A stretch of 64,000 nt of DNA from contig NZ_CP097160.1 of the NCBI RefSeq assembly GCF_023370115.1, positions 2,046,001 through 2,110,000 of the forward strand, written 5' to 3'. Source of the DNA: Gulosibacter sediminis (GTDB lineage: Bacteria; Actinomycetota; Actinomycetes; Actinomycetales; Microbacteriaceae). A program made the translations under genes and the position numbers. Every line of letters begins with the position of its first letter. Position 1 is the stretch's first letter. The notes beneath the pieces are model-generated. The model saw only the letters and a program-made list of their open reading frames with translations, did no database searches and had not been told where the DNA came from. Shown in pieces: positions 38,543 through 46,873 of this stretch.

Positions 38543-38605
38543 TATGGCTGAGGTGGCGGATGCGCGGGGCCGGCCGCGAGCGCGGCGCCGGCCTCGCGCA
38601 CGCGC

Positions 38606-40231
<1,626 letters not shown>

Positions 40232-41212
40232 TCAGACGACGTTGATCTCGCCGGTCGGATCAGGCTCGACCCGGGTGCGACGCCGCCGGCGCCCGACGTC
40301 GATGACGAGGTCGATCGTGAAGAAGACGAGGCCGAGCCAGACGAGGCCGAAGCCGAGCCAGCGCTCGGGCGGCATCGGTTCGTGCAGCAGCACGACGCCG
40401 AAGATGAACTGCATGGTCGGCGCGACGTATTGCACGATGCCGACCTCGACGAGGCTGAGCCGCGCGGTGGCGGCGGCGAAGAGCAGCAGCGGCACGCTCG
40501 TCATCACGCCGGCGAGCAGCAGCATCGTGGTGTGCCCGCCCGAAACTCGACCCATCGTCAGGCCGCTGGTCACCTCGATGAAGATGAGGATGCCGATGCC
40601 GAGCGGCGCGAGCCAGAGCGTCTCCATGGTGAGCCCGGCGATCGGGTCGACGCTGCGGCCGACCTGCTTCTTGAGCAGACCGTAAATCGCGAACGAACAC
40701 GCGATCGCGAGCGAGAGCCACGGCGGCTCGCCGTAGGCGACGACCATGACGATGAACGACGCCGTCGCGAAGGCGACCGCGACCCACTGCAGCGGCCGCA
40801 GCCGCTCGCGCAGAAACACCATGCCGAGCAGCATCGAGATGAGCGGGTTGAGGTAGTACCCGAGCGAGCCCTCGAGCGATCGCCCCACCTCGACCGTGAG
40901 CACGTAGAGCGTCCAGTTCGCGAACACGGCGAGGCTCGCGAGGCCGAGGAACAGCATCGAGCGCCAGTTCTTGATGATGCGCGTGAATGCGCCCCAGCGC
41001 CGCGCGATGAGCAGCACGGCGAAGCAGAAGAGCACCGACAGCACGATGCGCCACGCGATGATCTCGAAGGTGCTCGTCGGCTTCACCGTCTGCAGGTAGA
41101 GCGGCAGCAGGCCCCACACCGCGAATGACGAGATGCCGAGAATCAGGCCGGTCGTCTGCGTCGACCCCGATCGCTCCGGTGCGGATGCGGGGCTGGTTGC
41201 AGAGTTGGTCAC
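40232..41212 (-). CDS. rarD: EamA family transporter RarD
   Basis: A drug/metabolite transporter superfamily protein of 326 residues with about ten spans. The RarD-type start GLILGISSFAVWGLLPLYLQTVKPTSTFEIIAWRIVLS is diagnostic, and the second EamA half contains GYYLNPLISMLLGMVFLRERL and LSLVEVGIVQYVAPTMQFIFGV. It begins at a GTG with a weak ribosome-binding site. The substrate of RarD proteins is not settled (E. coli RarD was linked to chloramphenicol sensitivity). It is on the same strand as groES, separated by that gene's terminator. Confidence 0.9.
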   Translation of the reverse strand: MTNSATSPASAPERSGSTQTTGLILGISSFAVWGLLPLYLQTVKPTSTFEIIAWRIVLSVLFCFAVLLIARRWGAFTRIIKNWRSMLFLGLASLAVFANWTLYVLTVEVGRSLEGSLGYYLNPLISMLLGMVFLRERLRPLQWVAVAFATASFIVMVVAYGEPPWLSLAIACSFAIYGLLKKQVGRSVDPIAGLTMETLWLAPLGIGILIFIEVTSGLTMGRVSGGHTTMLLLAGVMTSVPLLLFAAATARLSLVEVGIVQYVAPTMQFIFGVVLLHEPMPPERWLGFGLVWLGLVFFTIDLVIDVGRRRRRTRVEPDPTGEINVV

Positions 41213-41241
41213 CTCGGCAGCTTACGCCGAAGCAACAACAA

Positions 41242-41273
41242 AGGCGGGCCCCCGGTATTCCGGGAGCCCGCCT
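41242..41273 (-). terminator. groES terminator hairpin
   Basis: The stem AGGCGGGC-C-CCCGG with its complement CCGGG-A-GCCCGCCT has one internal mismatch around a TATT loop. It lies 18 bases past the groES stop. Confidence 0.85.
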
Positions 41274-41291
41274 GGTCGTTACGCGAGTAGC

Positions 41292-41585
41292 CTAGGCGAT
41301 CTTCGCGAGCACGTCGCGAGCCGAAAGGATGAGGTAGTCCTCACCGGCGTACTTCACCTCGGTGCCACCGTACTTCGAGTAGATGACCTTGTCGCCAACG
41401 GCGACATCCACGGGGATGCGCTTGCCGTCTTCGTCGAAGCGGCCGGGGCCGACGGCGACAACCTCGCCCTCCTGCGGCTTCTCCTTGGCGGTGTCAGGAA
41501 TCACGAGACCCGACGCGGTGGTCTGCTCGGCCTGGACCTGCTGGATGACAATGCGATCTTCGAGCGGCTGAATGTTCACCGACAC
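41292..41585 (-). CDS. groES: co-chaperonin GroES (Hsp10)
   Basis: The 97-residue co-chaperonin caps GroEL rings during ATP-driven folding. Start [21 protein letters not shown], mobile loop region [21 protein letters not shown] (about 20-40) and ending [14 protein letters not shown] are all standard. No groEL follows; the next gene downstream is rarD beyond a terminator, so groEL must be encoded elsewhere. A CIRCE operator lies 40 bases upstream. Confidence 0.97.
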   Translation of the reverse strand: MSVNIQPLEDRIVIQQVQAEQTTASGLVIPDTAKEKPQEGEVVAVGPGRFDEDGKRIPVDVAVGDKVIYSKYGGTEVKYAGEDYLILSARDVLAKIA

Positions 41586-41625
41586 GGCAATCCTCTTTCT
41601 CTTGACGAGCTGTGCAAGTTTGAAG

Positions 41626-41652
41626 TTAGCACTCTCACCCTGAGGGTGCTAA
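41626..41652. promoter_or_regulatory. CIRCE element (HrcA operator) for groES
   Basis: TTAGCACTC, nine bases, GGGTGCTAA: the CIRCE consensus (TTAGCACTC-N9-GAGTGCTAA) with one change in the second half-site. It lies upstream of the minus-strand groES gene and marks heat-inducible control by the HrcA repressor. Confidence 0.95.
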
Positions 41653-41745
41653 CTCGAGTGTATTGGGTGCTCCCTGATGGTGCCACCCAGCCGCCCGAGC
41701 GTACGCCCAGAGCGAAGGGCATCGCCGGCAAGTACGGTAGGCAGG

Positions 41746-42951
41746 GTGAATCGCGACGACCTGGAAGTGCTGCTCACCCCCGAGGCCCTGCGCTTGCTCG
41801 ATGAGTACGCCGAGCTCGACACGGTGAGCGATGCCGTCGGCGCGGTCATGACCCTGCGCAAGGCGGGCGTCGACGCGCACACGAGCGCCGTCGTACTCAC
41901 GCAGCTGCAGCTGCGGCGCCGGGCCCGCACGAAGTTCGGCAAGTTCGCCGCGAACATGCTCTTTACGGATGCGGGGCTCGCGCAGGCGACCCGGCTGCAG
42001 GTCGCGGCGCGGCACGCCGATCGCTTTCGCCGGGCCGAGGTGCGCACGCTCGCCGACCTCGGCTGCGGCATCGGCGCCGACTCGCTCGCGTTCGCGTCAC
42101 TCGGCTTCGACCTGCTCGCGGTCGACGCCGACGAGCTAACGGCGGCCATCGCGAGCTTCAACCTCGCACCGTTCTCGAACGCGCGCGTCGAGCACTCGAC
42201 GGCCGAGGCCACGAACCTCGACGGCGCCGAGGGCGTGTTCCTCGACCCTGCGCGCCGCACCGAGTCGCGCGGCGGCACTCGCCGGCTCGCCGACCCCGAT
42301 GACTGGCGCCCGTCGCTCGGCTTCGCCTTCGACGTCGCTGCGAACGGCCGGGCGGCGGGTGTGAAGCTCGGCCCGGCGCTGCCGCACGAGTTGCTCCCGC
42401 CGAGCACCACATCCCGGCCCGTCGAGACGCAGTGGCTCTCGGTCGACGGCGAGCTCGTCGAGTGCGCCGTCTGGCTCGGCGCCACGGCGCGGGCCGGCGT
42501 GTGCCGCAGCGCGCTCGTGCTGCGCGACGGCGCGCACGAGCTCACCTCGGCCGACGCGGCGAGCGACGATGCGCCCGTCGGCGAGCTCGGCGAGTTTCTC
42601 TATGAGCCCGATCCGGCGCTCATCCGCGGCCGCTTCATCGGCGAGCTCGCGCGCATCCTCGGTGGGCACATGATCTCGCCCGAGATCGCCTGGGTGACGG
42701 CGCCGGAGCTGCACGAGACGCCGTTCGCGCAGGTTTTCCGCGTGCGCGAGGTGTTGCCGTTGCACGCGAGCTCGCTCAAGAAGCGGCTGCGTGGGCTCGG
42801 CATCGGCCGGCTCGAGATCAAGAAGCGCGGCGTCGACCTCGACCCCGCGAAGTTCCGCAAGGAGCTGCAGCCGCGCGGCGACAACGCCGCGACACTCATC
42901 TGCACCCGCGTCGACGAGCGCCGCGTCGCGATCCTCGCTGACCGCGCCTAG
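41746..42951 (+). CDS. class I SAM-dependent methyltransferase with THUMP-like C-terminal domain
   Basis: A 401-residue predicted methyltransferase. SAM-binding motif I reads LADLGCGIGADSLAFASLG (about 104-122), followed by LLAVDADELTAAIASFNL. The N-terminal 100 residues are helical (LLTPEALRLLDEYAEL ... ARTKFGKFAANMLFTDAGL), and the C-terminal part, with HASSLKKRLRGLGIGRLEIKKRGVDLDPAKFRKEL, matches the THUMP-like domain found on such actinobacterial proteins and suggests an RNA substrate. I place the start at a GTG (MNRDDLEVLLTPEAL) just after GGCAGG. The open frame further upstream overlaps the CIRCE region side and is not needed. The target RNA is unknown. Confidence 0.85.
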   Translation: MNRDDLEVLLTPEALRLLDEYAELDTVSDAVGAVMTLRKAGVDAHTSAVVLTQLQLRRRARTKFGKFAANMLFTDAGLAQATRLQVAARHADRFRRAEVRTLADLGCGIGADSLAFASLGFDLLAVDADELTAAIASFNLAPFSNARVEHSTAEATNLDGAEGVFLDPARRTESRGGTRRLADPDDWRPSLGFAFDVAANGRAAGVKLGPALPHELLPPSTTSRPVETQWLSVDGELVECAVWLGATARAGVCRSALVLRDGAHELTSADAASDDAPVGELGEFLYEPDPALIRGRFIGELARILGGHMISPEIAWVTAPELHETPFAQVFRVREVLPLHASSLKKRLRGLGIGRLEIKKRGVDLDPAKFRKELQPRGDNAATLICTRVDERRVAILADRA

Positions 42952-43041
42952 GCGTTCTTCCCAGTGACGTTGTGAACGGGTTGGCGTGAGGTGCCGCGTC
43001 CGTCTCGGCATCACCGCCAGCCCACGCTGCTTCGCGCCCGT

Positions 43042-43112
43042 GACCCAACTGTCCCACTATCCGATCAGGAGGGATATATACCCCTTGACGCACTCTGTGG
43101 GACACCCGGGTC
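43042..43112. repeat. nested inverted repeat with purine-rich/TATATA centre
   Basis: GACCC-AAC-TGTCCCAC is matched 39 bases later by GTGGGACA-CCC-GGGTC, giving 13 pairs around an internal 3x3 bulge. The enclosed loop holds AGGAGGG, TATATA and CCCC. Confidence 0.6.
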
Positions 43113-43261
43113 AGCTCAGCCCTCCACCTGATGCGATTGGGACGCGAGCTCCGGCGGGGCCGTCGCTGAGCGGCGCTCTGGTGACTGCCGCGTGAGCAGT
43201 CGCGTTGTCAGCGATGCAGTGCGAGTGGAGGTGGCGCTGTCAGCGACGCCGCACGAATGGC

Positions 43262-43325
43262 AGTGGCGCGCTCAGCGACAACTGGCGCGATGGTGATTGC
43301 GCCAGTTGTCGCTGAGCGCGCCACT
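43262..43325. repeat. perfect 27-bp hairpin with 10-base loop
   Basis: The arm starting AGTGGCGCGCTCAGCGACAA and ending CTGGCGC pairs completely with its reverse complement at 43299-43325. It does not share a core with repeat families 1 or 2. Its arm contains the CAGCGA word that also recurs just upstream. Confidence 0.85.
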
Positions 43326-43453
43326 ATGTGCGGGAGACGACTGCGGCCGCGGGGATAGTCCGGAGAAGTGGAGGAAGTCGTCTCCGGCACCAGACGATCA
43401 CGGAGTGGCAGGCAAGTACTCCTCTAGGCTGCCCGGGCCTGGCCGCGGGCTGA

Positions 43454-44125
43454 CTACAGCGCGACGACGATCGCGGTCGCAATCGCGATCGCAATGGCAA
43501 TCGCGCTGCCCGCAATGCCGATGCCGGCGAGTGCCTTGCCGTTCGGCTCGCGGCTCATCGCCACGACCGAGACGACAAGCCCGATAACGCCGAGCGCGCC
43601 CGCGATGATCCAGAGGATGCCGGGGAAGCAGAGCAGAATCAGCGCGACGAGCGCGAGCGCGAGCCCGACGTACGAGAAGGTCGGCCGCGCCGCGGTGACT
43701 GCGGGTGCACCGAACTGCGTCGGCGCAAACTCCTGCTCGCGCGGCTGCCCGTAGCCCGGCTGCTGCACCGGCGGGGCGCCGTAGCCCCCCGGCTGCTGCT
43801 GCGCCTGCTGGCCCGGAGCCTGCTGGCCCGGCTGCTGGGGCAACGGCTGACCGGCGAGCGGCGGTTGGCCGTCCGCGTAGTCGCCGTACTCGCGGTGCTC
43901 GGGGTGCTGCACCCGGTCGGTGTAGTCGTCGTTCGTGAGCCCGTCGACGTCGAGGGTGTCACTGTCGTCGGCCTCACCGTCGTCGCCCGCGTCGCGCGGG
44001 TGAATCGGGCCCCGGCCGAAGTCGGAGCGGTCGTCGGTGACGCCAAAGGTGCCGCCCGAGGCCGGCACAATCTGTTCATCTTCGCCGTGCGGTCGCTGCG
44101 TGTTCGCGCCCTCGCTGTCGGTCAT
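43454..44125 (-). CDS. DUF4190-like membrane protein with Gln/Pro/Gly-rich N-terminal domain
   Basis: A 223-residue protein. The first 145 residues are hydrophilic: an acidic segment (about 1-75), then a Gln/Pro/Gly-rich stretch (PLPQQPGQQAPGQQAQQQPGG, about 92-125) and a short YGQPREQEF element. Two C-terminal spans follow: YVGLALALVALILLCFPGILWIIAGALGVIGLVVSVVAM and a Gly/Ala/Ile-rich helix ending IAIAIAIATAIVVAL. The two-span pattern with SREPNGKALAGIGIAGS between is like DUF4190 proteins. I start at the second ATG, seven bases after GGGAG; the first ATG is only one base from it. The function is unknown. Confidence 0.78.
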   Translation of the reverse strand: MTDSEGANTQRPHGEDEQIVPASGGTFGVTDDRSDFGRGPIHPRDAGDDGEADDSDTLDVDGLTNDDYTDRVQHPEHREYGDYADGQPPLAGQPLPQQPGQQAPGQQAQQQPGGYGAPPVQQPGYGQPREQEFAPTQFGAPAVTAARPTFSYVGLALALVALILLCFPGILWIIAGALGVIGLVVSVVAMSREPNGKALAGIGIAGSAIAIAIAIATAIVVAL

Positions 44126-44155
44126 CGACATGCTCCCTTCGCCATCGGCATCATC

Positions 44156-45715
44156 CTAAATTGTCAGGCTCGAAGATTCCGTGAGTTGTGCCTGGGTCAT
44201 TGGCAGCGTGGAGTCGGCGGCGAAATCGGCGGGCGACGGGGCGTGCCCCGCGGCCACGAGCTGCGCGCCGAGCACGGCGATCATGGCGCCGTTGTCGGTG
44301 CACAGCGACAGGGGCGGGATGTGCAGCTGCACGCCCGCCTCGGCGCTCCGCTCGGCCGTGAGCTCGCGCACGCGCGCATTCGCGGCGACGCCGCCGCCGA
44401 GCAGCAGCCGCGGGATGCCGAGGTCGCGGCACGCCGCGAGCGCCTTCGTCACCAGCACGTCGGCGACAGCCTCGCGGAACGACGCCGCGATGTCGGCGAC
44501 GGGCACCGGTTCCCCCGCATCCTCAAAACGCTCGACCTCGCGCGCGACGGCGGTCTTCAGCCCCGAGAACGAGAAGTCGTAGCGGTGCCGCTCGAGATCG
44601 GATGCGCGCGACAGGCCGCGGGGGAAGCGGAACGCCTTCGGGTTGCCCTCGGCCGCGACGCGGTCGATCTGCGGGCCGCCGGGGTACGGTAGGCCGAGCA
44701 CGCGGGCGACCTTGTCGAAGGCCTCGCCGGCGGCGTCGTCGATCGTCTCGCCGAGCAGCTCGGAGTCGCCGGTGAGCGAGTCGACGCGGATCAGCGAGGT
44801 GTGGCCGCCCGAGACGAGCAGCGCAATGGTCGGGAACTCGACGGGGTCGCCGCCCTCGCGCAGCAGGTCGGCCGCGACGTGGCCGACGAGGTGGTTCACG
44901 CCGTAGAGCGGCTTGCCGGTGGCAACCGCGAGGGCCTTCGCCGCGCCGACGCCGACCATGAGCGCGCCGGCGAGGCCGGGCCCCGCGGTCACGGCGATCG
45001 CGTCGATGTCGTCGAGGGTGACGCCGGCCTCATCGAGGGCCTGCTGCAGCACGGGCACCATCGAGTCGGCGTGGGCGCGGGCCGCAACCTCGGGCACGAC
45101 ACCGCCGAACTTCGCGTGCTCGTCCATCGACGAGGCGACCGAGTTCGTGAGCAGCGTCGTGCCGCGCACGATGCCGACGCCGGTCTCGTCGCAGCTCGTC
45201 TCGATGCCGAGCACGAGCGGTTCCCGCGCGGGCTCGAGCCGCGCGTCGGCCGCGCTGAGCGCCGTGTCGATGTCGGCTCGCATCACGATCGCGGCCTCCC
45301 GTTCCTTGCGGTAGTAGTTGTCGCGCCGCCCGATCTCGGTGAAGCCGAGGGCGGCGTAGAGCGCGCGGGCCGGGGCTCCCGATTCGCGCACCTCGAGAAA
45401 CACGCGCCGCGCGCCGCGCGAGCGCGCCCACGCGAGCAGCTCGCGCAGGAGGCGCGTGCCCCAGCCATCGCGGCGCAGTTCGGGGCGCACGGCGATGGTC
45501 TGCACATCCGCCTCCCCCGCGCCCTGCGCTGCGAGCACGCCCGCGGCGCCGACGAGCGCGCCGTCGCGTTCGAGCACGACGTAGTGGGTGTGCTCGCTGC
45601 GAAGCTCGTCGTGCATGCCCGACGCGCTCCAGTGGTCGAGCGGAAACATCTCGTGGTCGAGTGCGACCATCTCGTCGAGGTCGTCGACGGTCGCGGCCCG
45701 CAGCTGCACGCTCAC
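44156..45715 (-). CDS. rimI-tsaD: RimI N-acetyltransferase fused to tRNA N6-threonylcarbamoyltransferase TsaD
   Basis: One uninterrupted 519-residue frame. Residues 1-145 are a GNAT acetyltransferase of the RimI type (protein N-terminal acetylation): [21 protein letters not shown] is the acetyl-CoA loop and [24 protein letters not shown] the end of the fold. From about 165, [17 protein letters not shown] begins a complete TsaD (Kae1), which attaches threonylcarbamoyl to A37 of ANN-reading tRNAs; metal ligands lie in [11 protein letters not shown], and GGHTSL and [14 protein letters not shown] are present. There is no stop between the parts. Fused TsaB-RimI proteins are known; RimI-TsaD is less usual. 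An internal GGGAGG before GTG-ATG (codons 144-145) could also give free TsaD of about 375 residues. The start is a GTG overlapping tsaB by four bases. Confidence 0.93.
   Translation of the reverse strand: MSVQLRAATVDDLDEMVALDHEMFPLDHWSASGMHDELRSEHTHYVVLERDGALVGAAGVLAAQGAGEADVQTIAVRPELRRDGWGTRLLRELLAWARSRGARRVFLEVRESGAPARALYAALGFTEIGRRDNYYRKEREAAIVMRADIDTALSAADARLEPAREPLVLGIETSCDETGVGIVRGTTLLTNSVASSMDEHAKFGGVVPEVAARAHADSMVPVLQQALDEAGVTLDDIDAIAVTAGPGLAGALMVGVGAAKALAVATGKPLYGVNHLVGHVAADLLREGGDPVEFPTIALLVSGGHTSLIRVDSLTGDSELLGETIDDAAGEAFDKVARVLGLPYPGGPQIDRVAAEGNPKAFRFPRGLSRASDLERHRYDFSFSGLKTAVAREVERFEDAGEPVPVADIAASFREAVADVLVTKALAACRDLGIPRLLLGGGVAANARVRELTAERSAEAGVQLHIPPLSLCTDNGAMIAVLGAQLVAAGHAPSPADFAADSTLPMTQAQLTESSSLTI
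45284..45300 (-). promoter_or_regulatory. internal Shine-Dalgarno and start for separate TsaD
   Basis: GGGAGG (45300-45295) lies eight bases before an in-frame GTG (45286-45284) that is followed directly by an ATG (45283-45281). This falls exactly at the RimI/TsaD domain border, so ribosomes could start TsaD independently of the fusion. Confidence 0.5.
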
Positions 45716-46323
45716 GCGGTCACCCGCTTCGGCACTGCGCCGGGCTTCGCGTCGGGCGCGCGCAGGTAGAGAATCTCGTCGGCGTCGGCGGGCACACCCT
45801 GCTCCTGCCGCGCGAGCCACGCGAGGGCGAGGTGCGCGGCCGAGACTTGGCGCGCATCCGCTCGGGCATCGGCGTCGGGCACGGCGTCGGGTGCGATGAG
45901 CTCGAAGCCGCCGTCGGCGAGCACCGAGCCGGCCGGGTAGTGGCTCATGGCGAGCTCGCGGCGCCGGGCGTCGGTCGTGACGAGCAGCGGGCCGGTGCTC
46001 GCGGGATGCGCGTGGCGCCACTCGTGCGCGATCGCGTCGTGGCTCGGCATCGGATGCAGTGGCAGGCCGCGCGCGAACGCGAAGGTGCGCGCCGCGGCCA
46101 CGCCGACGCGCAGGCCGGTGAACGGCCCGGGGCCCATGCCGCAGACGACGTCGGTAATCTCGGCCGCGGTGAGCCCGGCCGCCTCGAGCGCCGTCGAGAT
46201 GGCGGCGCCGATCACCTCGGCGTGGTGACGCGAGCTCGGCTCGCGGAACTCGCCGATGACGCGGCCCTGGTCGCTCACGACGGCGACGTCGGTTCCGGCG
46301 GAAGTGTCGATGGCGAGCAGCAT
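45712..46323 (-). CDS. tsaB: tRNA threonylcarbamoyladenosine biosynthesis protein TsaB
   Basis: A 203-residue partner of TsaD in the t6A complex. The start [20 protein letters not shown] and the motif [31 protein letters not shown] are the hallmarks of TsaB; it has the ASKHA fold but no catalytic metal site. The C-terminal half ([12 protein letters not shown]) is normal for actinobacteria. The ATG follows ten bases after tsaE. Its stop overlaps the start of rimI-tsaD (GTGA). Co-translation would place TsaB, TsaD and TsaE in fixed ratio. Confidence 0.95.
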   Translation of the reverse strand: MLLAIDTSAGTDVAVVSDQGRVIGEFREPSSRHHAEVIGAAISTALEAAGLTAAEITDVVCGMGPGPFTGLRVGVAAARTFAFARGLPLHPMPSHDAIAHEWRHAHPASTGPLLVTTDARRRELAMSHYPAGSVLADGGFELIAPDAVPDADARADARQVSAAHLALAWLARQEQGVPADADEILYLRAPDAKPGAVPKRVTA

Positions 46324-46333
46324 GGCGCCAAGT

Positions 46334-46864
46334 CTACGCGCGCGGCGCCGCCCCGTCGTCGGCGAGCAGCGCCTCGAGCGTGACGCCGGCGAAGCGGTCG
46401 CCGACCGCGCGCAGCGTGACCTCGCGCGGCTCCTCGACCGCCGCATCCGGGTCGCCTGAGTCGTCGGCGGCCGGCTCAGCCTGCGCCGCGCGCGGCCGTG
46501 CAAGGTCGAGCTCGAGCCACTCGTCGGTAATGGCGCCGACGACCGCGCTGCCCCACTCGATGACGGTGACGGCCGAGTCGAGATCGAGATCGAGATCATC
46601 AAGCTCGAGCGCCGAGGTGAGCCGGTAGGCGTCGACGTGAATCAGCGCGGGGCCGTCGCCGAGCGAGGGATGCGTGCGGGCGATCACGAACGTCGGGCTC
46701 GCGACCGCGCCGCGCACGCCGAGCGCCTCGCCGAGGCCCCGCACGAGCGTCGTCTTGCCCGCGCCGAGTGGGCCGTTGAGCACGAGCACGTCGCCGCGGC
46801 GCAGCACGCTCGCGAGCGCGGCGCCGAGGCGTTCCATGTCGTCGGAGGTCTCGATTCGCGTCAT
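46334..46864 (-). CDS. tsaE: tRNA threonylcarbamoyladenosine biosynthesis ATPase TsaE
   Basis: The 176-residue ATPase that resets the t6A synthesis complex. Walker A GPLGAGKTT lies at 31-39, followed by the typical ASPTFVIARTH and IHVDAYRL; EWGSAVV is the conserved EW motif. The last 50 residues (from about 130) form an acidic Ala/Asp-rich loop followed by LRAVGDRFAGVTLEALL, longer than in minimal TsaE proteins of about 155 residues. It starts nine bases after the alr stop on the same strand. Confidence 0.94.
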   Translation of the reverse strand: MTRIETSDDMERLGAALASVLRRGDVLVLNGPLGAGKTTLVRGLGEALGVRGAVASPTFVIARTHPSLGDGPALIHVDAYRLTSALELDDLDLDLDSAVTVIEWGSAVVGAITDEWLELDLARPRAAQAEPAADDSGDPDAAVEEPREVTLRAVGDRFAGVTLEALLADDGAAPRA

Positions 46865-46873
46865 GCCCGCACC

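Larger units (their letters stand above)
42952..43453. other. 502-base convergent non-coding region with structured elements
   Basis: The largest gene-free stretch of the window, between the ends of two convergent genes. It holds a nested inverted repeat (43042-43112), a perfect 27-pair hairpin (43262-43325) and recurring CAGCGA words before the latter. Short open frames exist (for example 42986-43195, 69 codons) but lack a ribosome-binding site or family features. I recognise no tRNA or known RNA family. It could encode one or more small RNAs or be a relic of an insertion. Confidence 0.6.

Noticed and set aside
42986-43195. A 69-codon frame in the 502-base gap
   Set aside because: No plausible ribosome-binding site, Pro/Arg/Ser-rich random-like sequence, and it overlaps the inverted repeat at 43042-43112.
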